Shown in pieces: positions 8,634 through 16,678 of a stretch of 64,000 bases of DNA. This DNA comes from an uncultured bacterium (GTDB taxonomy: Bacteria > Bacteroidota > Bacteroidia > Bacteroidales > Bacteroidaceae), in NCBI GenBank assembly GCA_905214795.1, contig CAJMNM010000015.1, forward strand, positions 6,115-70,114. The letters are read 5' to 3'. Both the position numbers and the translations under genes were made by a program. Positions within the stretch are counted from its first letter, which is position 1, and every line of letters begins with the position of its first letter. The notes under the pieces were generated by a model, which was given only the letters and a program-made list of their open reading frames with translations, did not search any database and was not told the DNA's origin.

Positions 8634-9521
8634 CTATTTTCGTCCGAAGACAGAAAAATGAACATAGCGTTTTGGATTTTCTTTCAAATCGATAAGCAGA
8701 TTGTTGGCGCTGCCAATCGTCTGATTAATGGAATAATACATTGTCGTATCATTCAGAAGTAATCCAAGGCTGTTATCTTTACGGTTTAATTTTGCGGTCA
8801 TGAGTTGAAGATAATTCAGTGTAGAGTCTGCTTTAGCAATAGGGCTCTTTAAATCCAGTGTATTTAAATTATCAGTCAACGTAATGACATTGTCTCCGAT
8901 TCTGTTGATCTTACCGGTCATCACAGGAACATCCTTTTGAAGAAGTCTTTTTAACTCAGCACTGCTCGTGTTCAAGTTTGCTGTAATGTTTTTTGTGTCT
9001 TCAAGTATTCCTGGAATATTGGGGTCCGATGTCAATGTATTCAGGTTATTAAGTAAAGTATCTACTTTTCCCATGATGCCCTCTATTTTGGGAACCAGTG
9101 TCTCTGCTTTTTCCATCAAACCGTTGCTGTCATTTCCTTTAATGGTGTCACCGGGTTGGTAGTATTCAGTTGTATTGGCTGCCAGATTCAGGTGTAGTGT
9201 GCATCCGCCAAGCATTTCCGTCACCAGATTGGCTGAAGTTCCTTTTCCGATACGGAGCTGTTCGTCAGCGTCAATGACTACAAGCACATTACCGGGGTTT
9301 GTGTAATCGTATATAATCTCTCTTACAATACCGATGTTATAACCATTGGCATATACCGGACTGGATTGGGTCAATCCTTTTGCGTCAGAGAATGAGATAT
9401 AGTAAGAATTGGTTGATTTAAAAAGATTGATTCCTTTAAGGAAATTAAGTCCCAAAAACAGTACTGCAATAGCAATGATTCCGGTCAGTCCTATTTTGAC
9501 TTCTTTTGTAAAATATTTCAT
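8634..9521 (-). CDS. MlaD/MCE-family lipid transport protein
   Basis: A 295-residue protein with one N-terminal membrane anchor (residues about 11-28) followed by an MCE domain (about 38-118, ISFSDAKGLTQSSPVYANGYNIGIVREI). The C-terminal helical region is rich in Asn and Leu. MlaD-type proteins form rings that carry phospholipids between inner and outer membranes, using an MlaF ATPase and MlaE permease; neither gene is in this window. It starts 11 nt after the amidase stop, so the two form an envelope-maintenance operon. Confidence 0.85.
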   Translation of the reverse strand: MKYFTKEVKIGLTGIIAIAVLFLGLNFLKGINLFKSTNSYYISFSDAKGLTQSSPVYANGYNIGIVREIIYDYTNPGNVLVVIDADEQLRIGKGTSANLVTEMLGGCTLHLNLAANTTEYYQPGDTIKGNDSNGLMEKAETLVPKIEGIMGKVDTLLNNLNTLTSDPNIPGILEDTKNITANLNTSSAELKRLLQKDVPVMTGKINRIGDNVITLTDNLNTLDLKSPIAKADSTLNYLQLMTAKLNRKDNSLGLLLNDTTMYYSINQTIGSANNLLIDLKENPKRYVHFSVFGRK

Positions 9522-9532
9522 AGGTAGTATAG

Positions 9533-10804
9533 TTATTTGTTTTTGTTTGCTATATTAATGGCTTCTTTTAATTCTATCTTGATTCCACCCAAGAATGCGA
9601 CGATGAAAGCATCGCCGAATTTATCTTTGATTTTGTTTTTTATTTTTTTTGCTTCCTGATAGTCTGTTGTTTCTCCGTAGGTATATTTATAAATGTTGTC
9701 TTCTTTATAATAATCTACCGGAGAGAGGCCTTTTAACTGTGAACTTCCACTATGTAGCTGTCTGCTGCTTGTGAGCAATTGTATCTTAAATACAGGTTGG
9801 GATGTATTGGTCTTCGTTGCTGATTCAGATGATTGAATTACAGGGGTGGTAGTTTTCTCTTCCCGAACCAAGGTCGCTATATCAGATATATTATTTGAGT
9901 CTGATTTTTTAACCGTTGATGTATCAGTAGTAATAGCTTGTGCTTCAGGTACTACTGTGGCTTTTGGGGGGCGTTTCGAACTCTCATTCTCGTGTGCGGA
10001 TTTTGTCTTGCCGTCCTGTGCCTTATAATAAGAAACGAAAGCGTTGAATATGCTTTGACTGAGTTTGGAGATTCCATTCTGTGAATTAAGGAACGCTTCT
10101 TCATCATGAGTAGATATATAACCAAGCTCAACTAATACACTTGGCATGCTGGTTTGTCTCAATACAAGGAAACCTGCTTGATGTACGCCTTTGTCCTGAC
10201 GTCCTGCTGTTGTTCGGAATTCTTTCTGTATCTCTTTGGCCAGATCAACACTTTGAGCCATGTATTTATCTTGCATGAACTCAAAAATAATATAGCTTTC
10301 AGCTGAATTCGGATCAAAGCCTTCGTATCGTTGTTTGTAGTCATTTTCAATGAGGATAACGGAGTTCTCTCGCTTGGCTACTTCAAGATTGGCGTCGGCT
10401 CTTGCCATACCTAAGGTATAGGTTTCCGCGCCACGGGCGATTTTCCGTCCAGGCATGGCATTGGTATGAATGGAAATAAAAAGATCGGCATTTGCTTTGT
10501 TGGCAATGTCTGCCCGTTTATCCAATGGAACAAATATGTCGGATTTACGTGTATATATGACTTTTACATCCGGACAATTTTGTTCAACCAGCTGGCCGAA
10601 TTTCTTGGCGACAGATAAATTGATGTTTTTTTCTCTGGAAAAACGTCCTATGGCTCCGGGGTCTTTTCCGCCATGGCCTGCGTCAATGACTAAAACAAAT
10701 TTATTATTGTTTACAGAGGCGGTCAAGGCTAAAACTTCTGTTCTCTGGCCGGAAAACAGAAAAAGTAGTGTGAACGCCGTAGCAATGATGATATTTCTTT
10801 TCAT
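9533..10804 (-). CDS. N-acetylmuramoyl-L-alanine amidase (Amidase_3) with C-terminal SPOR-like region
   Basis: A 423-residue exported cell-wall hydrolase. A signal peptide (about 1-26) precedes a zinc amidase domain (about 36-265): VLVIDAGHGGKDPGAIG has the first zinc His and following Glu region, and FISIHTNAMP has a second metal His. Amidase_3 cuts the amide bond between muramic acid and the stem peptide during daughter-cell separation. A Ser/Thr-rich linker (about 270-335) leads to a last part (about 340-412) resembling a peptidoglycan-binding SPOR repeat (VFKIQLLTSS...YKYTYGETTDYQEAKKIKNKI). It is the first gene of the amidase-MCE operon. Confidence 0.88.
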   Translation of the reverse strand: MKRNIIIATAFTLLFLFSGQRTEVLALTASVNNNKFVLVIDAGHGGKDPGAIGRFSREKNINLSVAKKFGQLVEQNCPDVKVIYTRKSDIFVPLDKRADIANKANADLFISIHTNAMPGRKIARGAETYTLGMARADANLEVAKRENSVILIENDYKQRYEGFDPNSAESYIIFEFMQDKYMAQSVDLAKEIQKEFRTTAGRQDKGVHQAGFLVLRQTSMPSVLVELGYISTHDEEAFLNSQNGISKLSQSIFNAFVSYYKAQDGKTKSAHENESSKRPPKATVVPEAQAITTDTSTVKKSDSNNISDIATLVREEKTTTPVIQSSESATKTNTSQPVFKIQLLTSSRQLHSGSSQLKGLSPVDYYKEDNIYKYTYGETTDYQEAKKIKNKIKDKFGDAFIVAFLGGIKIELKEAINIANKNK

Positions 10805-10821
10805 AAGTTTCTTATTCCATG

Positions 10822-10829
10822 CAAATATA
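10822..10829 (-). promoter_or_regulatory. -7 box (TATATTTG) of the amidase-MCE operon
   Basis: The minus strand reads TATATTTG 18 nt upstream of the amidase ATG. No convincing -33 TTTG was found. Confidence 0.45.
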
Positions 10830-11034
10830 ATGGATTTTTTCTTATAAAAAGGGTTATTTATGCTTTGTTAATACAGATAACCCATAGCTTTTTATTTATA
10901 AAGACATATTTACAGCTTGCTGAAGTGTATTGTATATTTAATGGTGGGATGGGGAAAAATATGATTTGATGAATGTATGGCATACGCTTGTATTGCAGCT
11001 GTGCGGATTATAAATTCAGAACATACATAACAAT

Positions 11035-11087
11035 ACCGCCCTGTTTCGCGGAGGCATTGTGTCTTATATCCGACGAAACGGGGCGGT
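11035..11087 (-). terminator. Hairpin downstream of the blaR1-like gene
   Basis: ACCGCCCTGTTTCG (11035-11048) pairs with 11074-11087 along 14 positions with a single G-T wobble, around a 25-nt loop. It lies 75 nt past the blaR1-like stop and is followed by a moderately T-rich stretch on the minus strand. The rest of 10830-11161 shows no gene. Confidence 0.55.
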
Positions 11088-11161
11088 TAAGAATTAACTC
11101 AGACAGGACTGATTGTTTTATCAGTACAAACGTCTGTTTACATACAGGCAGACCGAACGGT

Positions 11162-12730
11162 CTATTGTAACATGAATGTTATCGGCAGAGTGATGCTGGT
11201 GGCAACCGCTTTTCCATCCTTCATTGCCGGTTGCCATTGTGGCATTCCGGATATTATCCGTTCGGATTCTCCGGCCAGCTGTTGAAACATTTCTACAGGA
11301 GCGGTACCGTTTGTTGTTTTAGCCTCGCTTGATTCTGAGAAAATCTCAACGCTGCATACGTTTCCTTCTGCATCTATTACTACATGGCAAAGCATGCGTC
11401 CGGTTACGCCGTTTTCCAGACACTTGGCGGGATATTGCATTTTTTGCGCCACATAGGCTGCCAGGGCGGCATCGCCGCCCGGAAACGAAGGCTTGACATC
11501 TGTTACGGTGTATATTTGATCCTTATTGGGATATTCCTTCTTCCATCTCCAAAAGAAATGCGCCGTATATTCTTGTTCCTTGGGTTCAGTATTCTCTTTC
11601 GTCAGGTCTTGTTCCGGCTGGCGGGATTCCGTCCTGAGGGCAGATGGGGTTTTTGAAGCCAAATTGTTTTGCTCTGCCGAATGCTCCTCGGTTAGATTCT
11701 GTTTTTCAATTTTTAAATGTTCCGTGTTCACTTTTTCTGTTATCGCAACTTTAGAAGCTGCGGATAAATTTGTAACTTTGACCGCAGATAGTTGTTCCAA
11801 CCGGCAGTCGGCTCCGTTTGCAGATTCCGGACGGGCAAATGCCACAGCCGCAAATGCTCCAAGGGGTAGCAGATACATATACTTCACTGCGGCCCATTTT
11901 TTTGATTTTTTGTCGCACATCATAGTAATACGTTTTTTAAGTGTACTTTGATTCAGACCGTTGGCAAAAGAGTGCAGTCGGCTGCCAACGGCCTTTTTTA
12001 TCAGATATAATTGATAGTTTTTTGCTTTAATTCCATGGTTGAGTACGTAGCCGTCAGCCTGATATTCGTGAATGCAGTGTAAGTCTTTTTCTATCATCCA
12101 GATAATAGGGTTGAACCATAATATGGTTTCTGCAATCAGAATCAGCAGTGTATCGTAAGAGTGCCCATATATTACGTGAGCTTTTTCGTGCATGAGAATG
12201 GCTTTTCCGCCATCGCTGTTAAGGTCTTCTTCACTGATTGCTATACTGTGCATCCAGCTGCACGGTGGTATGGAACGTGCATGACAATAGAGTGTAATGC
12301 CGTCGGTAAGGTTTTCTTGCCACAGACATCCGCGTAACATGGTATGGCGCATGCGGATGAACTGGCAGATACGGACAAATACAGACACCGTCAGTCCGGT
12401 GAAATAAATACATGCGCATACCAGAATCCAGAAAGGAGTGTTTGTATCATTCGTAATGACGATTTCAGGCATGAGAATTTCGGACGGTTCCGGGGTGGTT
12501 ACCGAACCGACATAGTTTGCTTCTGCTGTATGCAGTGAATCCCACATTCCATCAAACCATTTTTCTTGTGAGAGCGGAAAAAGAAATGAAACGATAATGA
12601 GAGCAAGCAAGAATATACGGTTCTGTTGGTGCCATTGTTCATTACGTAATAAAATGGTATAAGGAAAATAAAGTAATGCAAGGCATAAAGCCGATTTAAT
12701 AAGATAAATCAAAAAGATTCCCATACTCAC
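11162..12730 (-). CDS. BlaR1/MecR1-type M56 membrane peptidase with C-terminal TonB-like domain
   Basis: A 522-residue protein. Three N-terminal membrane helices (about 6-27, 38-52, 95-117) and one near 270-287 surround a cytoplasmic zinc peptidase with the HEKAH motif (HExxH) and a later HEYQADGYV. A Thr/Glu-rich linker leads to a C-terminal TonB-like domain (about 415-522) with FPGGDAALAAYVAQKMQYPAKCLENGVTGR. In BlaR1 relatives the sensor triggers cleavage of the BlaI repressor; here a TonB-like domain replaces the penicillin-binding sensor. The blaI gene is 37 nt upstream. The inducing signal is unknown; cell-envelope stress is a reasonable guess. Confidence 0.85.
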   Translation of the reverse strand: MSMGIFLIYLIKSALCLALLYFPYTILLRNEQWHQQNRIFLLALIIVSFLFPLSQEKWFDGMWDSLHTAEANYVGSVTTPEPSEILMPEIVITNDTNTPFWILVCACIYFTGLTVSVFVRICQFIRMRHTMLRGCLWQENLTDGITLYCHARSIPPCSWMHSIAISEEDLNSDGGKAILMHEKAHVIYGHSYDTLLILIAETILWFNPIIWMIEKDLHCIHEYQADGYVLNHGIKAKNYQLYLIKKAVGSRLHSFANGLNQSTLKKRITMMCDKKSKKWAAVKYMYLLPLGAFAAVAFARPESANGADCRLEQLSAVKVTNLSAASKVAITEKVNTEHLKIEKQNLTEEHSAEQNNLASKTPSALRTESRQPEQDLTKENTEPKEQEYTAHFFWRWKKEYPNKDQIYTVTDVKPSFPGGDAALAAYVAQKMQYPAKCLENGVTGRMLCHVVIDAEGNVCSVEIFSESSEAKTTNGTAPVEMFQQLAGESERIISGMPQWQPAMKDGKAVATSITLPITFMLQ

Positions 12731-12767
12731 GTTTTCAAATCAATTCGTCAATTAAATATTATGCATG

Positions 12768-13172
12768 CTAAAGATTTGCCTGTCGGGGCTCATCGTCTTG
12801 TCGTTCCACCATTTCGAGTATCTCTTTCAGTTCCTTATCCGATATATGTTCTTCTTTAACAAAGAAACGTACTAAAGAAGACAAAGAGCCTCCAAACAGA
12901 TCATTTTTTACTTCGTTTAATACTTTTCGGGTATATTCCTGTTTCGTAACGAGAGGGTAATAACACTGGGCTTTTGTTCCTTTTATTTTTTCAAATCCCA
13001 CATATCCTTTATTGAGCAAGATTTTCATGAATGTGGCAACAGTTGTATAAACCGGTTTGTCATCGCCATATCCTTCAATTATTTCAGAAATAGTTCCCTT
13101 CATAGAAGGTAAACTCCAAAGAATATTCATGATTTTCATTTCTGCTTTAGTCAGTGTGCCTTGCTTTTTCAT
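12768..13172 (-). CDS. BlaI/MecI/CopY family transcriptional repressor
   Basis: A 134-residue winged-helix repressor of normal family length. The N-terminal DNA-binding domain reads LTKAEMKIMNILWSLPSMKGTISEIIEGY, followed by PVYTTVATFMKILLNKGYV, the recognition helix and wing. The C-terminal third is the dimerisation and cleavage region. The downstream partner is the M56 BlaR1-like peptidase, so this is a two-gene sensor-repressor operon. The repressor probably controls its own promoter; candidate operators ATTAGTAAT lie in the leader and about 50 bp upstream of the promoter. Confidence 0.92.
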   Translation of the reverse strand: MKKQGTLTKAEMKIMNILWSLPSMKGTISEIIEGYGDDKPVYTTVATFMKILLNKGYVGFEKIKGTKAQCYYPLVTKQEYTRKVLNEVKNDLFGGSLSSLVRFFVKEEHISDKELKEILEMVERQDDEPRQANL

Positions 13173-13183
13173 ATATCTATAAT

Positions 13184-13192
13184 ATTAGTAAT
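13184..13192. promoter_or_regulatory. Candidate BlaI operator, copy 1 (ATTAGTAAT)
   Basis: A perfect 9-nt dyad ATTAGTAAT just downstream of the blaI transcription start, where a bound repressor would block transcription. The same dyad recurs at 13281-13289. Confidence 0.4.
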
Positions 13193-13201
13193 CACATAAG
13201 G

Positions 13202-13233
13202 CAAATGTATATTTAAAGATTTGGAAAAACAAA
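13202..13233 (-). promoter_or_regulatory. Promoter of the blaI-blaR1 operon
   Basis: On the minus strand, TTTG (13233-13230), 20 nt, then TACATTTG (13209-13202): a perfect consensus match. Confidence 0.8.
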
Positions 13234-13280
13234 CCAAGTGAGCATTTCTTTTCTCAGGAACTTTCTTTTTAACTTCTATT

Positions 13281-13289
13281 ATTAGTAAT
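13281..13289. promoter_or_regulatory. Candidate BlaI operator, copy 2 (ATTAGTAAT)
   Basis: Identical to copy 1 and 97 bp from it, about 48 bp upstream of the blaI -33 element. Nine-nt AT-rich dyads do occur by chance. Confidence 0.35.
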
Positions 13290-13427
13290 TGGCTGCTCAG
13301 TCTCGTTCAGAAGCGTTACATAATTTATTTTAAAGGAAAATTGGTTCTGACAAAATGAGCTTTATTATTATGATGACGGAAATCAGCAAATTTATGGTGC
13401 GTGGTTGTCTGTTAAGGTAATATTTCA

Positions 13428-13435
13428 TAAATTTG
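13428..13435 (+). promoter_or_regulatory. Possible -7 box (TAAATTTG) for the GH97 gene
   Basis: TAAATTTG with GTTG ending 20 nt upstream (13404-13407). It would give a leader of about 180 nt. The remainder of 13290-13620 holds nothing else recognisable. Confidence 0.35.
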
Positions 13436-13620
13436 TAAAGTGTTGTTAACCGGAAGTTGGTCTGTTGTAGTATGAGAAACAGAGTTGATGATATTTTCTG
13501 TTGGTAATCAGCCGTAATTTGAATACGTCGCAGTGTCCTGTCTCCGGAAAACTCCTTGTGGGCATCTCCTTTCACGATAAGAATATATTATTATTTGAAT
13601 TATATTAAATTGATTGGTTT

Positions 13621-15624
13621 ATGAAAATGAATGTGTTTTTTTGCGGTTGGTCGGCAAGACTGTTGGCTGCGGCCGTAGGCGTGATGTCAGTATGGTCGTC
13701 GGAGCTGGCTGCACAGAAAGAACTGGTGACGAGTCCCGATGGACAGACCTTTTTGAAGGTTGAATTGAATGACGGAAAATTAAGCTATACGGCAGGATAT
13801 TACGAGACCGTAAAAAAAGAGAAAAAAGAGGTCGTTATGTTGGAGAAATCTCCGTTGGGTATAATTACCAATATTGGCGATTTTAGTCAGAACATGACCT
13901 GGACTGCGGCTGATAAAGGCGAAACAGCACGTAGCTTTTCGTTGACACGCAGTAAGGTGAGTCATGTAGATTATAAGGCCAATACTTTGGCGGTCTCATT
14001 AAAGAATTCAAAGAAACAAGATTTAACGGTAAGATTTTCTGTGAGTGATAATAATATTGCTTTCAGATATGAGGTGCCTCAACAGGGAGAAACCGCTTGT
14101 TTGATCGTTGAAAAAGAAGTTACCGGTTTTGATTTCCCTGTTACAACAACAACTTTTATTTGTCCCCAGTCGGATGCTCAAATCGGATGGAAAAGAACCA
14201 AGCCGAGCTACGAGGAAGAATATAAGGCAGACGAACCGGTAGGAACACCATCTAAATATGGCCAAGGTTATACTTTCCCGTGTTTGTTCCATGAAGGAGA
14301 CAATGGCTGGGTCTTAGTAAGTGAGACCGGTGTGACGGGAGATTATTGTGCTTCTCATCTGAGTGATGCTACATCAGATGGACTTTATACAATTGCTTTC
14401 CCTATGCCGGGAGAAAACAACGGCTTCGGCAGTACCGGTGCGCAGATGGGATTGCCGGGCGCGACTCCATGGCGTACGATTACATTGGGTAAGACTTTGA
14501 AGCCGATAGTTGAAACCACTGTACAGTTTGCGGTGGTTGATCAGCTTTATGAGCCTTCTGTTGAATATAAGCCGGGACGTGCAAGTTGGTCATGGATTGT
14601 ATGGCAGGATGCCAGCATGTGTTATGACGACCAGATTGCGTTTATCGATTTGGCTGCGAACATGGGCTGGGAGTACATCCTGATGGATGCTTTGTGGGAA
14701 ACCCAGGTAGGACGTGACAGAATGGAAAAGCTTTTCAGTTATGCGCAGAGTAAAGGTATTGATGTCTTCTTGTGGTATAACTCAAACGGAGGGTGGAATG
14801 ATGCTCCGCAGGATGTAAAACACAGAATGGATAATCCTATTGTGAGAAAAGAAGAAATGAAATGGCTGAAGAAGCATAACATAAAAGGTTTGAAGGTTGA
14901 TTTCTTTGGAGGCGACAAACAGGAAACCATGCGTTTGTATGAAGCTATATTGAGTGACGCGAATGATTATGGGCTGCAAATTATTTTCCACGGATGTACG
15001 TTGCCGCGTGGTTGGGAGATGATGTATCCTAATTATTGTGCAAGCGAGGCAGTATTGGCAAGTGAGAATATCGTATTCCAACAGCATTTCTGTGATGAAG
15101 AGGCATTTAATGCCTGTCTGCATCCTTTTATCAGAAATACAGTCGGCAGCATGGATTTTGGCGGTACCTTCCTTAACAAGCGTTTGAATAGAAATAACGA
15201 CGGAGGAACAACACGTCGTACTACAGATATTTTTGAATTGGCTACAGCAATCGTCTTCCAGAGTAGCGTGCAGAATTTTGCGCTTACTCCCAATAATCTG
15301 ACAGAGCAGCCGGCATTTGAGATTGATTTCATGAAAAATGTACCTACCACATGGGACGAAGTACGCTTCATTGACGGTTACCCGGGCAAGTATGTGGTAA
15401 TAGCCCGCCGTCATGGCAGCGACTGGTATGTGGCTGCATTGAATGCTGAGAAAACCACGAAAGTCATTGAAGTAGAATTGCCGATGTTTGCCGGTCAGAA
15501 AGTGAAGTATTATCATGACGGAAAAGATGGTAAAACACCTTCTTTGGATGAAATTACAATTAAAAAGAATGGACGTTTAAAAATGACTATACCAACTAAT
15601 GGCGGAGCTATTGTTTGCAAGTAG
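13621..15624 (+). CDS. Glycoside hydrolase family 97, retaining-type (probable alpha-galactosidase)
   Basis: A 667-residue secreted enzyme. A signal peptide (about 1-32) is followed by the GH97 N-terminal beta-sandwich (about 33-310), a TIM barrel (about 320-590, starting PGRASWSWIVWQDASMCYDDQ) and a C-terminal beta domain. As remembered, the retaining alpha-galactosidase BtGH97b uses D415 and E470. Here D427 in LKVDFF and E482 in VLASEN sit at a constant offset of 12, so the retaining mechanism is inferred; SusB-type GH97 alpha-glucosidases are inverting. The protein probably acts in the periplasm or at the cell surface. There is no SusC/SusD pair nearby, so it is not in a full polysaccharide utilisation locus within this window. 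Confidence 0.9.
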   Translation: MKMNVFFCGWSARLLAAAVGVMSVWSSELAAQKELVTSPDGQTFLKVELNDGKLSYTAGYYETVKKEKKEVVMLEKSPLGIITNIGDFSQNMTWTAADKGETARSFSLTRSKVSHVDYKANTLAVSLKNSKKQDLTVRFSVSDNNIAFRYEVPQQGETACLIVEKEVTGFDFPVTTTTFICPQSDAQIGWKRTKPSYEEEYKADEPVGTPSKYGQGYTFPCLFHEGDNGWVLVSETGVTGDYCASHLSDATSDGLYTIAFPMPGENNGFGSTGAQMGLPGATPWRTITLGKTLKPIVETTVQFAVVDQLYEPSVEYKPGRASWSWIVWQDASMCYDDQIAFIDLAANMGWEYILMDALWETQVGRDRMEKLFSYAQSKGIDVFLWYNSNGGWNDAPQDVKHRMDNPIVRKEEMKWLKKHNIKGLKVDFFGGDKQETMRLYEAILSDANDYGLQIIFHGCTLPRGWEMMYPNYCASEAVLASENIVFQQHFCDEEAFNACLHPFIRNTVGSMDFGGTFLNKRLNRNNDGGTTRRTTDIFELATAIVFQSSVQNFALTPNNLTEQPAFEIDFMKNVPTTWDEVRFIDGYPGKYVVIARRHGSDWYVAALNAEKTTKVIEVELPMFAGQKVKYYHDGKDGKTPSLDEITIKKNGRLKMTIPTNGGAIVCK

Positions 15625-15694
15625 GTGATTCCGAAAAAAGACAATGTCATTGTAAATGGCTTAAACCATAAGCATGACATTATATTGTAAGCGT

Positions 15695-15730
15695 ATTACT
15701 CAACTGTTGACTGTTCAACAGTTGAGTAAT
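15695..15730 (+). terminator. Rho-independent terminator after the GH97 gene
   Basis: A perfect 16-bp stem (15695-15710 with 15715-15730) with a 4-nt loop, followed by ATTTTTTTAT. Confidence 0.9.
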
Positions 15731-15772
15731 ATTTTTTTATGCGATTAAAAGAGAAAAAGAAGCGGTAGAGTT

Positions 15773-15961
15773 TTAATAAGAATATTCATAATCCTTTGTA
15801 TCCCGGTAAGGCGGTTGATGCATACGGAAGTCACATCTTATTTTACCCTCAGAAAGGTCATTATAAGCCACAATTAATAATTTCCTGAAAAACTCCTTCA
15901 CTCCTTCACATCGCTCCTTAACGTGCTTGTTATCTGTATGATATGTGTGAAGGGTTGTCCT
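15773..15961 (-). pseudogene. Possible C-terminal gene remnant ending DTKDYEYSY
   Basis: This minus-strand frame stays open for 62 codons to a TAA and looks protein-like near its end (CEGVKEFFRKLLIVAYNDL, later CDFRMHQPPYRDTKDYEYSY). It has no ATG start; an in-frame TGA precedes it inside the repeat. It overlaps the left end of the 15889-16555 repeat. The other repeat copy encodes the related CEGVKDFF at the matching place before a stop. I read it as the decayed 3' end of a gene linked to this repeat family. No family name can be given with confidence. Confidence 0.35.
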
Positions 15962-16555
15962 TCACATCCTTCACCGATATACTTGTGAGATGTAAATCGG
16001 CTTTTTTGAGACCATAACGTAGAAATTCAGTCAGAAAATCAGGATTTTTTATCCCGAAATTCATGATTTTCCGTCCGTTTTTTTCAGTCATCCCCGTAAC
16101 CGTGCAGAAAAATATTCCGGTACGGTAACGGGCATCACCGTAACAGTGCGGAAAAATATTTGTAAAGTGCAGGATTGAATTCGTAACCGTACAGAAAAAA
16201 ACTCGTAACCGTATGCGTTTTATAAAACCGGAGGTGAATGTGAAGGACCGGTGAAGGAGATGTGAAGGATACCCCTTCACACTTAACATGCTGTCTGTCT
16301 GTTGTTTGAATGGCATTGTGAAGGAGTAAGGGCAAAAAGTGAAAAAATACCTTTATAGGGAAAACGCGTGGGCGCGCGTGCGTGATATTTCCTTTCTATT
16401 CAACTCAGTACGTATGGCCAGGAAGAGGGAAAACGGTACGGAAAACTGCAAGATGTGACCGTATGCCTCCGAAATCAACCGAATGTTACCGAAAGTAACT
16501 ATGATAGGTTCTGCTCTGTTGTATATTTGTATGAAAAATCAGGTTGTCATGGAGA
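15889..16555 (+). repeat. Dispersed ~660 bp repeat, copy A (inverted relative to copy B at 53449-54108)
   Basis: Aligning by eye against the reverse complement of 53449-54108 gives matches along the whole length, including near-identical blocks at about 16240-16290 and 16310-16400. Shared parts, in order: hairpin TGTGAAGG/CCTTCACA (15946-15966), a zone of CCGTAAC-type motifs with GAAAAA (16094-16215), a second hairpin of the same stem (16261-16281), a conserved stretch read as KKYLYRENAWA (from 16339), TATATTTG (16522-16529) and an ATGGAGA edge. The copies are clearly diverged, so this is an old family rather than a recent duplication. No long gene fits both copies. Confidence 0.85.
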
Positions 16556-16569
16556 AAATCAGCAAACAA

Positions 16570-16610
16570 AAAACTGAGGACAAACTTTTTGAAGTTTGGT
16601 CCTCAGTTTT
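16570..16610 (-). terminator. Terminator of the 1601-residue protein gene
   Basis: AAAACTGAGGACAAACTT (16570-16587) pairs with 16592-16610 with one bulged G around a TTTG loop. T-rich sequence follows on the minus strand. 16611-16678 is a short AT-rich gap. Confidence 0.75.
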
Positions 16611-16678
16611 CAGGTTATTTCAATTCTTTATTGCCGCTATAATTTTATGAATAACGGATTGTGTTTGTCAATCACACT

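Noticed and set aside
13330..13575. 81-codon minus-strand frame between blaI and the GH97 gene
   Set aside because: No family resemblance, no promoter, and it covers the probable promoter region of the GH97 gene.
15930..16335. Two minus-strand frames of 128 and 66 codons in repeat A
   Set aside because: They overlap each other and the hairpins, and their residues are not kept in repeat B.
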